Below, in pieces: positions 18,441-28,096 of a DNA stretch of 64,000 nucleotides. Each line of letters starts with the position of its first letter. The stretch's first letter is position 1. Below the pieces are notes generated by a model, which saw nothing but the letters and a program-made list of their open reading frames with translations, was not told the DNA's origin and did no database searches. The position numbers and the translations under genes were made by a program. Source of the stretch: Mariniblastus fucicola (GTDB lineage: Bacteria; Planctomycetota; Planctomycetia; Pirellulales; Pirellulaceae); contig NZ_CP042912.1 of the NCBI RefSeq assembly GCF_008087665.1, positions 5,022,001 to 5,086,000 of the forward strand, read 5' to 3'.

Positions 18441-19739
18441 CTACAGATCGACCGACGAACTGCTTTCGCCGTGTTGATTTCGCAGCTGGTCCATCAGAAA
18501 ACTAATGCTTCCGCCATAGACGCGGACGGCACGGGACGCGTTGCCCTGTTTGAGTGCGAGTTCGGCATCGGCAACCATTGCTTTAAGTTGCTTCCAGTCG
18601 ACTTTCCAGTCCTGTTCGACAGCGCCTATCTGCAGCTGTTTCAAAATCGACGCCAATTGTTTCGCGACGTCGGCTCCTGAACCACAGGTTGTTCGCGTGT
18701 AGGGGCCTTTACCGAACGCTTTTCCCTGAGCGACGGTTTCGCCGCTAGTCGCGCCCATCAGCAGACGAATCAGAGCGAACAGCCCGGTTCCCGCCGCGAT
18801 GACGCCTGGAAAAATGGCTGTCATCCACTGCCCGGTCACCAGGAAGAAGAGGGTCAACAAAAGTGAAACACCGAAGAACGCCCACACCAAAGGATGCACA
18901 GCGTAATCTGTTTTCCTGGAGTTGACCCGGATGGCTTTGGCAGACCCCGACGTCGCGATTTCGGGCCCCGCGGCTTTGGCGATAATGACCGTGATGTTGT
19001 CCGGACCGCCGCGCAGGTTCGCCAAATCGACAAGGACTTTGACGGCTTCCGATGGCGGCATGTTGGAAAGGAAAGCTGCGATTTCCGCGTCGGACACGAC
19101 CCCGGTAAGACCATCGCTGCAGAGCAAAAATGAATCGCCAACGGCTATTGGAAACGGCCCTTCAAGGTCGACTTTGCATTCCGGGTAAGGACCAAGCGAC
19201 CGAGTGATCACGTTTTTCGGAATCTTCCCCTGAGCTTCTTCGGCCTCGGTCAGTTGTCCGGCGGCTTTCATTTCCCAGACAAGGCTGTGATCAAAAGTCA
19301 GTTGCTCGAGCTTGTTCTGACGCAGCCGATAAACGCGGCTGTCGCCAATATGAGCCGCAACGGCGCCCTGAGGCAGCAGCAACAACGAGCTGAGCGTGGT
19401 GCCCATGTTGTGGAAGTCCTCGTTCATCTGCCCGCGACGATTGATGTCCGCGTTGGCATCGACGACGGCTTTCTTGAGCGCTTCCGGAGCAGATCCTTCC
19501 GAGGATCGAGCGTAAAGATGGGGAATCTGATCCACGGCAAGCTTACTGGCAAGTTCGCCTGCGGCGTGGGCTCCCATGCCATCGGCAACCACGAAAAGAT
19601 GGCCTTTGGTTTGCCAAGATTCTGGCGAATTGGACAGCGAGATCGCCAAATTGTCCTGATTGTTGGTCCGCCGCATACCGACGTCGCTCAATGAGGCGAC
19701 TTCGATTGATGCGTCCCAGGATGGATTACCACTATTCAT
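18441..19739 (-). CDS. PP2C-family protein phosphatase with membrane anchor
   Basis: A 432-residue protein. Residues 1-245 form a PP2C domain with RTNNQDN, VVADGMGAHAAGE (metal-binding Asp), HIGDSRVYRL, LLCSDGLTGVV and GGPDNITVI. Two adjacent hydrophobic segments follow (about 280-325), then a soluble helical tail. The family dephosphorylates Ser/Thr and usually opposes Hanks-type kinases. No kinase gene is next to it. Confidence 0.92.
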   Translation of the reverse strand: MNSGNPSWDASIEVASLSDVGMRRTNNQDNLAISLSNSPESWQTKGHLFVVADGMGAHAAGELASKLAVDQIPHLYARSSEGSAPEALKKAVVDANADINRRGQMNEDFHNMGTTLSSLLLLPQGAVAAHIGDSRVYRLRQNKLEQLTFDHSLVWEMKAAGQLTEAEEAQGKIPKNVITRSLGPYPECKVDLEGPFPIAVGDSFLLCSDGLTGVVSDAEIAAFLSNMPPSEAVKVLVDLANLRGGPDNITVIIAKAAGPEIATSGSAKAIRVNSRKTDYAVHPLVWAFFGVSLLLTLFFLVTGQWMTAIFPGVIAAGTGLFALIRLLMGATSGETVAQGKAFGKGPYTRTTCGSGADVAKQLASILKQLQIGAVEQDWKVDWKQLKAMVADAELALKQGNASRAVRVYGGSISFLMDQLRNQHGESSSSVDL

Positions 19740-19965
19740 GCGCGGTGAAATCGAAATGAAAAAGTAACCAGTGTTTCGACTGGCGAATCGTGGTTAAAAG
19801 AACCCATCTTAGCCTGAAACCAGACGAAAGTTAACTTGGGCACTGCCACCAAATAAAAATTGGACTTTTGTAGATTCTCAGGTTTCGCTAAACGGTTCTC
19901 TGAGGAATTTGCCGCTTGTTCGCTTGCGGCAACGACCATAAATCGTCCAAGCCAAATCTCACACT

Positions 19966-20421
19966 GTGAACTACCCCATCTACCAAATCCCCGCGAACTC
20001 CCAATCTGTGGCTTGGCTGCTGCTGATTCTATGGGTCGTTGGAGCCACTGGGTGTTCCAGCCGACGCCTGATAGTGCGTACGGAACCCGAAGGGGCGTTT
20101 GTGTCCGTCGATGACTATCCGATTGGGTACTCTCCAGTTGCAACCGGTTACACTTACGGCGGGACTCGTGAAATCCAGATCGAAAAAGACGGCTATGAGA
20201 CCGTGAAGGTGAAACAGAACCTTTCGGATCCTTGGTATCTGAGACCGCCATTGAGTTTCGTGACAGAAAATTTTTCTCCTGTCGAAATTCGCCACCAACC
20301 GGTGGTGGACATTCAGCTTGAGCCGAAAAAACGAGTCAACGGCGAGGTGTTGCTGCAACGAGCCAACACGTTACGAAGCAACGTGCAGCGTGGAACCGTG
20401 ACAGCGCCGGTAAGAAACTAG
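19966..20421 (+). CDS. PEGA-domain lipoprotein
   Basis: A 151-residue protein starting at GTG 19966, the only start that includes the hydrophobic leader. The leader ends in the lipobox VGATGC (Cys near residue 30). A PEGA module follows, with TEPEGAFVSVDDYPIGYSP then EIQIEKDGYETV. PEGA domains are small surface-exposed beta folds, and the molecular role is unknown. Its stop overlaps the stop of the convergent gene at 20418 by four bases. Confidence 0.8.
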   Translation: MNYPIYQIPANSQSVAWLLLILWVVGATGCSSRRLIVRTEPEGAFVSVDDYPIGYSPVATGYTYGGTREIQIEKDGYETVKVKQNLSDPWYLRPPLSFVTENFSPVEIRHQPVVDIQLEPKKRVNGEVLLQRANTLRSNVQRGTVTAPVRN

Positions 20422-21968
20422 GACATCGAAACGGAATCGGATGTCGCCCGACTAAGCTCCTGAATCAGGCTTTCAGGAAAGAGCGTGAAACTGAATTCGC
20501 GCGAGCCAAGAATTTTGCTTGTCGGCAACGAACGTTTTGCGTTTTCCAGTTTCGCCTCCAGATCTTTCCTTTTGCTTGCCAGCCGATCAAAGAGTCGCAG
20601 GTTGATCGCGTCAATTTCGTCATGCCAGGTTTTGCGGCTTCCCGAGCTTGGTGGATTTCGCACGAGAGTATACTTGCGTGCGGAAAGTTCATGCTCCGGC
20701 AGATGGACCTCTGGATGAAAACGAAGTCGCCGCAGTTGGACTTCGATTTCCCTGACATTCTGCGGCGTGACGGCATCGAATTCGAAAGGCAACTTCATCG
20801 TGGCCGTGACCGTCAGGAATCCTGGTGGTTCGACATTGAAAAACCGTTTGATGATTTCATCGTTGAGTTGGTCGTATTTCGCGCCGCCGATTCCGTGCAG
20901 AAAAAGATCGCTGCAGAACAGGCGACTGAACATCGTCGTCGCCAGGGCTCGAGGCCGAATAAAGACTTTGGATTCGAGCTGATTAAGTTCCTGAAACGAC
21001 GCGACAAAGTTGGAACGTTCAAACGCGATGGTCCAGCCTTCACGATCCGACAACTGAACTTGCGTCTGATTGCATTTGCAGAACAGGCGGCGGCGATTGG
21101 GAGCGTCGGCAGTCCAAATCCAAAACGGAATTTCACTCCACGAGCCGTCTGTTTCCAGTTCCGGAACCGGATGTGAACGACTGCGGATTCGATTGGCAAC
21201 GCGATACGAATGCAATGAGTCGTTGTAGATCGAGACCAATCGCTCCGCGTCGCAGACAAGACGTTCGACGAACATCGCAAACGCAGCACCAGACGAAAAA
21301 ACGCTGACCGGAAGCTCCAACGTATTCAGCCCATGTTGCTGCTCCAACCGGTGTCGCCCGGCGGCAAGACTGGCTGGAGCGTTGAGTTCTTGAGCAACAG
21401 CACGCACTTCAGGCCAGAGCGATTTTACGATCGGCACGTCCACTGTTTCACGAATCGAGTCGGCCAAACGCTGATCAAATGTTGAAAACATCTGATCGTC
21501 ACGGACCTGACACATTTCAAATGGCTTTTCGACATCACCCGTATCGAATGCAATTCGCTTCAGCCGAGCTTGCCTTTCGTCATCGAGAAAAGGGCTCATC
21601 ACGGCAACCGAGTTGCAGAGATCGTTATCGACGACCAGATTGATCGCGGTCGCGTTGGCAGATTTCGCGACAGCATCAAGTGCAAAGTTCTTGAACCAGA
21701 CGCCCGGATGGAACAACGTCGGCTGATGCCCGGACATCACAATCGAATCGGAAACTGGAGGTTCAACGTTGAGGTACGCTTGCGAATATTGCAGCGCGAG
21801 AGCTCTCAGTTCGGGTCGTCCGACATCGCGAATGTCCTGAAGTTCAGCCGGCAAATCGGCCAGCCGTCCCCGATTCGAATCAAGAATGTGCGGGCCGTCC
21901 GCAAGCGGTGGGAGCTGTAAGGTCTGGCCGTGATGCTGCGGCGCTCGCAATCGAACGTGACTAGCCAA
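20418..21968 (-). CDS. Conserved protein, weakly BshC-like
   Basis: About 516 residues if started at the TTG at 21968, which overlaps the stop of the upstream glycosyltransferase by eight bases. Longer in-frame extension to 22118 would lie inside that gene and is unlikely. The segment SGHQPTLFHPGVWFKNF and the later DLFLHGIGGAKYDQL resemble in position and wording the GQQ-x-G-L-x-x-G-P-L and GGPAE-x-x-Y motifs of BshC, the putative cysteine-adding enzyme of bacillithiol synthesis. The similarity is weak, so this is a suggestion only. It is coupled to the glycosyltransferase. Confidence 0.5.
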   Translation of the reverse strand: MASHVRLRAPQHHGQTLQLPPLADGPHILDSNRGRLADLPAELQDIRDVGRPELRALALQYSQAYLNVEPPVSDSIVMSGHQPTLFHPGVWFKNFALDAVAKSANATAINLVVDNDLCNSVAVMSPFLDDERQARLKRIAFDTGDVEKPFEMCQVRDDQMFSTFDQRLADSIRETVDVPIVKSLWPEVRAVAQELNAPASLAAGRHRLEQQHGLNTLELPVSVFSSGAAFAMFVERLVCDAERLVSIYNDSLHSYRVANRIRSRSHPVPELETDGSWSEIPFWIWTADAPNRRRLFCKCNQTQVQLSDREGWTIAFERSNFVASFQELNQLESKVFIRPRALATTMFSRLFCSDLFLHGIGGAKYDQLNDEIIKRFFNVEPPGFLTVTATMKLPFEFDAVTPQNVREIEVQLRRLRFHPEVHLPEHELSARKYTLVRNPPSSGSRKTWHDEIDAINLRLFDRLASKRKDLEAKLENAKRSLPTSKILGSREFSFTLFPESLIQELSRATSDSVSMS

Positions 21969-22707
21969 CGCGTTGTTCCCTGAGCTTGTCGCAACCGCCG
22001 GGCAACCGTTTGAGCGCGGCGTTAATGACGCTGCGGTAGTACTCAAGACGAGAGTCGGCGTTGTCCAGCTCTTCGCCGAACGAACGATTCTCATCGAGGT
22101 AAATTCTGGGCACGGCAACCTCGACGACTTTCAGTTCCTGACACGCCGCTTGCACCCAAAGCTCCAGAGGCATCGCGTATCCCGTTTCAGTCAGCTCCAA
22201 TTTCTTTAGCGACTCGACGCGATAGGCTTTGAATCCACAGAAAGCATCGGTCAGCTCGATGTCCATACAATCACCAATCGTCTTGGTGATGATCTGATTG
22301 ATCTTCTGTCGTTCAGCCGGCGCGGAAGTATCGGCACCGAATTCTTCAAGGTATCGGCTGCCGGAAACAATGTCGGCGTCTGAGCTTTCGATCCGCGCTA
22401 CGAAGTCCCGGATCCGCTGCGGTTCGTGCTGGCCATCGCAATCGATCGTGACCACGAACTCGTAACCGTTGTCTGCCGCAAACTGAAAACCGGTGATTAG
22501 TGCCGCGCCATAACCTTTGTTGACACCGTGAGGCAGCAGCTTGACATCTTGCCGCTTGGCGAGCAAATCCGATGTCCCATCGGTCGATCCGTCGTCAACG
22601 ACCAGCACGTCATCGGCGTACTTGACGACCAGATCGAGGACTTCGTCAACTGTCGCAACTTCGTTGAAAACCGGAAGCACCGTGAGGAAACTGGATTGCT
22701 GCGACAT
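21961..22707 (-). CDS. Family 2 glycosyltransferase
   Basis: A 248-residue GT-A protein with LPVFNE at the N-terminus, VVDDGSTDGT for nucleotide-sugar binding and the metal motif TIDCDGQHEP (D-x-D). It resembles dolichyl-phosphate mannose synthase-type enzymes that transfer sugar to a polyprenyl phosphate, but it has no membrane segment. The ATG at 22707 is used. Its stop overlaps the next gene's likely start, indicating coupling. Confidence 0.88.
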   Translation of the reverse strand: MSQQSSFLTVLPVFNEVATVDEVLDLVVKYADDVLVVDDGSTDGTSDLLAKRQDVKLLPHGVNKGYGAALITGFQFAADNGYEFVVTIDCDGQHEPQRIRDFVARIESSDADIVSGSRYLEEFGADTSAPAERQKINQIITKTIGDCMDIELTDAFCGFKAYRVESLKKLELTETGYAMPLELWVQAACQELKVVEVAVPRIYLDENRSFGEELDNADSRLEYYRSVINAALKRLPGGCDKLREQRVG

Positions 22708-22827
22708 AGGATCAAATCTTGAAAAGGGTTAGGTGACATTCGTCAGACGCACCGTGAAAACGCGATTATACGTCGAACCGTCAAAAAAGATGACCGCAAC
22801 ACGGACTCACTGAAAAATACATGCCAA

Positions 22828-23619
22828 TTAGAGCGATTCAATGGGATCGCATTCTTGCTCACTCGCCCAGACTGTCGCTTCCGGAAACGCTTCGGAAAGT
22901 TTGTCAGAGAGAACTTCGATCGCAAATCGCTCGCTGAAATAGTGGCCCATCAGGATCAAACCGACCTTACGGGCTCTGGCCTCGAGAACCGAATGAAAAG
23001 TCGCCTCGCCAGTAACAAGACACTCTGCTCCACGACTCGCGGCCCCGGATAAAAACGAGCCGCCGCTGCCGCAAGCCGACGCGACTCTTTGGATGCTGGC
23101 ATCAAGATCGCCGACGACCTGAATCCGAGGAAGAGCAAACAGCTCCTTGACCGTCAACGCGAACTCTCGCAGCGACGTTGACGCCGGAAGCTTTCCGATC
23201 CGTCCGGCGCCGGGCATTTCGGGATCGTTGCGGTTGGGAACGATCGGCCTGGTCGCCGCGATGGAAAGTCGATCACAAAGCATCTGGTTGATGCCTTCGT
23301 TGGCGGAATCAAATCCGGTGTGCGGACTGTGAATCGAAACGCCGGCTCCGGCCAGTTCCCAAATCAATCGCGTCGCCGTTTGGTCCGTCGTGATTCGCTT
23401 CGTCGGTGAGAAGGGCAGGGGATGATGCGAAACGATCAGGTCCGCTTTTTTCTCAATGGCTTCCGTGGCGCTTTCAGGCGTCACCGTCAAACAGGTCATC
23501 ACTCGTGCAGCTTCGCGGTTTGGATCGCCAAGGATCAAGCCGACGTTGTCCCAGTCTTCCGCCAGCGACGTTGGCGCGAATTGATCCAGAAAGTCACAGA
23601 TGGATGCGATGGTGTTCAT
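22828..23619 (-). CDS. NIF3 / DUF34 family metal-binding protein
   Basis: About 263 residues from the ATG at 23619, since the family starts at MNTIASICDFLD. An upstream start at 23649 would add ten residues. The family signatures are LAEDWDNVGLILGD, the metal-ligand motif DLIVSHHPLPF, IHSPHTGFDSA and the C-terminal GHYFSE. The fold forms a toroidal hexamer with a dinuclear metal site. Its cellular role is not settled in the literature I can recall. Confidence 0.9.
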   Translation of the reverse strand: MNTIASICDFLDQFAPTSLAEDWDNVGLILGDPNREAARVMTCLTVTPESATEAIEKKADLIVSHHPLPFSPTKRITTDQTATRLIWELAGAGVSIHSPHTGFDSANEGINQMLCDRLSIAATRPIVPNRNDPEMPGAGRIGKLPASTSLREFALTVKELFALPRIQVVGDLDASIQRVASACGSGGSFLSGAASRGAECLVTGEATFHSVLEARARKVGLILMGHYFSERFAIEVLSDKLSEAFPEATVWASEQECDPIESL

Positions 23620-23740
23620 ATCATTCGGCCTCAGTTTCGTAGTCGCCAACTTGCAAGCTCGAGAGCGCTCTTATGCGACGACAGCAGCAGACAGGTTCCG
23701 CGTTGATTGTCACCGATGATTCGACGAATGAAAACCAGCG

Positions 23741-24304
23741 TTACATTTGTCCGCGAGACTGCAGCAGCATTTCGAGGTAGCTGGTCGTGATCGAATCGCT
23801 AAGCCCAAATTTTTCGGCGAGCGATTCCAGTTTCTCTTTCGCAGCCGGAATTTCCGATTCGCCATCAGCGACGATTTCAAGTTCCACAAAATAGCCGACC
23901 TCATCGACCCCATCGAGGCAGACTTCGACATTGGCTCCTTGCCAACGGATCAGCGTCGTGGCCCGGTTCTTGACGACTTTGGCCACCGAGTGCATGCCCA
24001 TGCCAAGAAACATTTGCGTCATCTTTTCCGCGTCCTCAGCCGACAACTCGACTTCGACCTCGGTTCGGATCTTTGTCGTCGCGTCGCGGTTTGGACCTTT
24101 GAAAGTTAAAATGTGTTTGTTGTCGACTTCACGAATCCGCAACGCGATATCCTGCAGTTCGAATCGCAGTTGCCGATGATTGAAGTACTCGTCAGACTGG
24201 ACCCTGGGCGGAAATTCCTCCATCACGTCGAAGCTTTCGTCAGCCAGCTGTTTACGGATGGCGTCAAAGCTGACGACCTGAAACTTTTTTTCAATTTCAA
24301 TCAT
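23741..24304 (-). CDS. CYTH-domain protein (CyaB / class IV adenylyl cyclase type)
   Basis: A 187-residue protein with the hallmark E3-x-E5-x-K7 at the N-terminus and regularly spaced charged strands (RFELQDIALRIRE, KHILTFKGP, RTEVEVEL, VEVCLDGV, YFVELEIV) that line the CYTH tunnel. Members bind triphosphates with divalent metal. Substrate could be ATP, thiamine triphosphate or inorganic triphosphate, and the sequence does not decide. Confidence 0.88.
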   Translation of the reverse strand: MIEIEKKFQVVSFDAIRKQLADESFDVMEEFPPRVQSDEYFNHRQLRFELQDIALRIREVDNKHILTFKGPNRDATTKIRTEVEVELSAEDAEKMTQMFLGMGMHSVAKVVKNRATTLIRWQGANVEVCLDGVDEVGYFVELEIVADGESEIPAAKEKLESLAEKFGLSDSITTSYLEMLLQSRGQM

Positions 24305-24447
24305 GCTAGTCGTGATGTCACAATAGGTTTCAGTTCATCAAATCACAGAACGACGTACGGGACCGAACGCAGATTGCTTTTTTCGGACCCGTTCCGCTAT
24401 TAAGTTCGTAACAGCTACATCACAAACCGACAATTACCCTCACCGAA

Positions 24448-25293
24448 ATGACACACCGGAATCGACCAATGACGACCCACAAACTCTGCCAATTTTTAGG
24501 CGCTGCCATGATGGCCATCGTGACGTTTTCCGCCGTCAACGCCGACGAATTCGCGGGCAAGCAATGGCCAGCCGCCAAGCAAGTTGCGATCGATGACGTG
24601 AAACATGACTCCTGGGATTCGTTGCTGCAAAAGTACGTCGACGAGGACGGGATGGTGAACTATCAGGATTGGCAAAACAACGAAACCGACCGCGCGTTGT
24701 TGCAGACGTACTTGGAGAGCCTCAGCCAGGCGAATCCAAACGCGAAATCGGACGAAAAGGCAAAGCTGGCTTACTGGATCAACGCCTACAACGCCTTGAC
24801 GGTCGAAGGCATTCTTCGCGTTTACCCGACGACCAGCATTCGCAACCATACGGCCCGATTGATCGGCTACAACATCTGGAAGAATCTCTATCTCTATTCG
24901 GGCAGTTCGAAGATCAATCTGGACAGCATCGAGCATCAGGTGCTGCGGAAAATGAATGAGCCACGAATTCACTTTGCGATTGTGTGTGCTTCGATCGGCT
25001 GTCCCCGTTTGTTGAATCGGGCTTACACGGCCGACGACCTGGAAGATCAACTAACAGCCAACGCGACCGATTTCTTTTCGCGATCGCAGAACCTGAAAAT
25101 CGACACGAAGGATTCGATTCTCTATCTGAGTTCGATCATGAGCTGGTTTGGTTCGGACTTCGGTGACTCGACGACCAAACAGGTTCAGACGATTGCTCCG
25201 TACATGTCGAAAGAGGCGAAGGCTTTTGTCGCCAAAGGCAATTTCTCAGTTCGCTATCTGGATTACGATTGGGACTTGAACAAACAGAAGTAA
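24448..25293 (+). CDS. Exported DUF547 protein
   Basis: A 281-residue protein with a signal peptide ending near VNADE. It carries the DUF547 core motifs KLAYWINAYNALTVEGIL and HFAIVCASIGCPRLLNRAY (conserved His and Cys), then SSIMSWFGSDF. The biochemical function of the family is unknown to me, and the conserved Cys and His suggest a hydrolase-like site. Starts at 24448 and 24469 are both possible. Confidence 0.85.
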   Translation: MTHRNRPMTTHKLCQFLGAAMMAIVTFSAVNADEFAGKQWPAAKQVAIDDVKHDSWDSLLQKYVDEDGMVNYQDWQNNETDRALLQTYLESLSQANPNAKSDEKAKLAYWINAYNALTVEGILRVYPTTSIRNHTARLIGYNIWKNLYLYSGSSKINLDSIEHQVLRKMNEPRIHFAIVCASIGCPRLLNRAYTADDLEDQLTANATDFFSRSQNLKIDTKDSILYLSSIMSWFGSDFGDSTTKQVQTIAPYMSKEAKAFVAKGNFSVRYLDYDWDLNKQK

Positions 25294-25441
25294 GCAACGC
25301 AAAAGGTGACGCCTCCGACATCCTGTTCTTTGCGACACCTCACAATTAAGCAGCTAGATCATTTCTCCGAGCGGAAAACGTGCGGCTCCAGGAATCCCGC
25401 GATGTCATGCTGTCGTAGTTCTCAACACATACGATTTGCCG

Positions 25442-26406
25442 CTATTCCTGGTCGAACTTGAGTCCCTTGATGCTTCGCAATATTGCTTTTCCTTCAGAGC
25501 CTTTCTTGTTCTCAAGGCACATGCCAGTGACCAGATAAAAACGGTCCTCGTTCGCAAACAGCCAAGTTGTCCCCCAGAGTTTGTCAGAACCAGCAGACTG
25601 AAAGTAAGATTTAAACCTTGCCTCCTGGCCGTCGATTTTCGCATTGCCTTCATCATCAGCACCGGCATTGGGCGAAATGGCCATTTTCTGCATCATCGCC
25701 CATGCCTTGTCGATATCGAATTCATCCTTGATGGCCATTGTCCGAACGAAAATGTAGGCACCACCTGGAGACTGAAGCCTCATCGAAGACGCGTCGCTGA
25801 CAACAAGTGCCATGTCGAGCGGAGGTGGCTCGATGGAAAAACCCAGCTGCCGAGCATCTATACGGCGGAACCTGTCCAACGCCGATTTGAATTCTTCTCC
25901 ATCCCTGTTTTTATTTGCAGTGTTGATCACCTTCGATAGCTCGGATGCGCGTTCGGGCGAATCACCAAAAGCCACAATGACCAACGACGTATCACCAAAT
26001 TTGAATCGCATATCCATGTGGAGTTTGACACCATTTTGAATTTCACCCGTGGCTCTGTAGATGAATTGATTCTTCCGTTTTCCATCTCGCTCCGGTCCAG
26101 ACATTCGAACGTTTTTCATCCCGTCCGCTTGCAGCCCTTCAACGATTCCATCGATAACGTCTTTCGAAAATGCATTTCGCTCGTCCTCGTCAGTGATTTC
26201 CCGCGCGCCAAGTATCAATTGAAGGAATTCCCCAGAGTCCGCATGGACGCATTCCGCGCTGACCATCGTCCCACCCGAGTTTGCCAAGCTCTCGATCTTG
26301 CTCCACGCAAATCCATCTTCAGGAATTCCAATCCGGAGCACACCGAGAACGTTGAACTTCGAGGCCTCCAGTTTCTCCGCTTCGAGTTTCGCCTGCTCTT
26401 CTTCAT
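25442..26406 (-). pseudogene. Hypothetical protein gene truncated at its 5' end by the IS21-type element
   Basis: The open frame runs from the stop at 25442 through a GTG at 26341. It continues in frame with good coding character (EEQAKLEAEKLEASKFNVLG) right up to the terminal inverted repeat of the insertion sequence at 26407, so the original start has been lost. At least 320 residues remain. The remaining protein is polar, with no membrane segment and no recognised domain. The other side of the element does not hold the missing 5' end. Confidence 0.65.
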
Positions 26407-26441
26407 TGTTAACGGCGGTCGAAAAGAGCGGCGCCCGGCGG
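26407..26441 (+). repeat. IS21-type left terminal inverted repeat
   Basis: Begins TGTTAACGGCGGTCG. Its partner is the reverse complement at 28954-28988. Confidence 0.9.
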
Positions 26442-26557
26442 ATTTGAGGGGCGTTCCAAAATGGCGGCGCGCCGAGACGTATTTCGTTGACTTTTGAGGC
26501 TATCGAACTTTAGTTCGATATCTTTACCGTCATCGGAGTGCCAGATTGCACGTAGAT

Positions 26558-28048
26558 ATGGAGTTTTGGACGGAAGTCCGCCGTCAGGTTCTTGTAGAAG
26601 GCCTGAGCAAACGCGGTGCTGTAAAGAAGTACAAGATTGGGTGGCACACCCTCGACAAGATTCTCTCTCTTGAAGAGCCGCCGGGCTACCAGCAGAAACA
26701 GGCTCGTCCCAAGCCGAAGATCGAAGCCTTCCTGCCAATCATCGCCGAGATCCTTACAGCCGATCAGAAAGCGCCTCGCAAGCAACGCCACTCGGCCAAG
26801 CGAATCTTTGAGCGTCTGCGCGACGAGCACGAATTCACTGGCGGCTACACGATCGTTAAAGACGCGGTTCGCGAGTGGAAGCATTCTCAGAAAGAAGTCT
26901 TTCTGCCACTAACTCATCGTCCCGGCGAAGCCCAGATGGATTGGGGCTTTGCGAAAGTTTCCATTCGTGGCCACACCGAACCAGTTAAAGTCGCGATCTT
27001 TGTGCTCACGCTGCCGTACAGCGGAGCGGTCTTCTGCCAAGTCTTTCATCGCGAATGCACTGAGTCATTTCAAGAGGGCCACGCCCGTGCGTTTGAATTC
27101 TTCGGTGGCGTGCCGTGGCGAATCTCGTACGACAACAGCAAGGTCGCGATCGCCAAGATTCTCGGGAGCCGAGATCGCAAGTTGACTCGCGAATTCCTGC
27201 GTCTACAAAGCCATTACCTGTTCGCCGAACACTTTTGTCTGGTGCGGCGTCCCAATGAAAAAGGCCACGTTGAGAGACTTGTTGAGTACGCACGTGGCAA
27301 CTTTCTGGTTCCTGTTCCAGTCGTCGATTCTCTCGAAGAACTCAATGAGAAGTTACTTGCTCAGTGCCACGCTGACCTTGAGAAGCAAAGCCGCGGCAAG
27401 TCAACCAACAAGCGTTTACTTCTGGAAGAAGAACGCAGTGCGTTTCTCGGTTTGCCGGCCCGTGCGTTTGAAGCTCGCCGCATCACACAGGCCGCCGTCA
27501 GCTCACAGTCGTTGGTTCGCTTCGATCGCAACTCGTATTCGGTTCCTACGAAGTACGCGCATCGCAAGGTGACCGTCGTGGCCGCGGTCGACGAAGTTCG
27601 ATTTGTGTTTGGCGACAGGCTCATCGCGAGGCACCGCCGCTGTTGGGAGAAGGAACAGTTCTTCTACCAACCGATCCATTATCTCCGCCTTTTAGAACGA
27701 AAGCCGGGTGGTTTGGACTTCGCCAAGCCCGTTGATCAATGGCAACTGCCGAAGTGCTTTGGGATTCTGCGCAGGCGACTCGAAGCATCCGACGAGAAGC
27801 ATGGAACACGATTCTACATCCGAGTCTTGAGACTACTGGAACGTCGCTCGCTTTCTCAATTGACCGATGCCGTTGAGTACGCGTTGGATATCGATGTGAT
27901 CGATCCCAGCAGCATTCGCGTCATCCTTGAGCACCGGCAAGAGAGACCGGCCGAGCTGTTCTCACTCGATGGCCGGCCTCAACTAAAAACGTTCAACGTC
28001 GAAACGACAGACGTTTCGGCTTACGCGGCGCTGCTGAGTGCTCGCTGA
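26558..28048 (+). CDS. istA: IS21-family transposase IstA
   Basis: About 496 residues from the ATG at 26558, with a TTG four codons earlier also open. An N-terminal helix-turn-helix region (SKRGAVKKYKIGWHTLDKIL) precedes an rve-type DDE integrase core beginning at GEAQMDWGFAKV. The core continues through WRISYDNSK and FCLVRRPNEKGHVE, which supply the three acidic catalytic residues. A beta-barrel-like C-terminal part follows. The gene appears intact and lies 48 bases before istB. Confidence 0.93.
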   Translation: MEFWTEVRRQVLVEGLSKRGAVKKYKIGWHTLDKILSLEEPPGYQQKQARPKPKIEAFLPIIAEILTADQKAPRKQRHSAKRIFERLRDEHEFTGGYTIVKDAVREWKHSQKEVFLPLTHRPGEAQMDWGFAKVSIRGHTEPVKVAIFVLTLPYSGAVFCQVFHRECTESFQEGHARAFEFFGGVPWRISYDNSKVAIAKILGSRDRKLTREFLRLQSHYLFAEHFCLVRRPNEKGHVERLVEYARGNFLVPVPVVDSLEELNEKLLAQCHADLEKQSRGKSTNKRLLLEEERSAFLGLPARAFEARRITQAAVSSQSLVRFDRNSYSVPTKYAHRKVTVVAAVDEVRFVFGDRLIARHRRCWEKEQFFYQPIHYLRLLERKPGGLDFAKPVDQWQLPKCFGILRRRLEASDEKHGTRFYIRVLRLLERRSLSQLTDAVEYALDIDVIDPSSIRVILEHRQERPAELFSLDGRPQLKTFNVETTDVSAYAALLSAR

Positions 28049-28096
28049 TGTCATGCCCACTAGATTACTTTTATAACCTTCAAGGAGTTACTTACG

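Noticed and set aside
21969-22118. 5' extension of the BshC-like gene to an upstream start
   Set aside because: It would overlap the glycosyltransferase by about 150 bases and adds a low-complexity Ser/Thr stretch, whereas a TTG at 21968 gives a normal short overlap.
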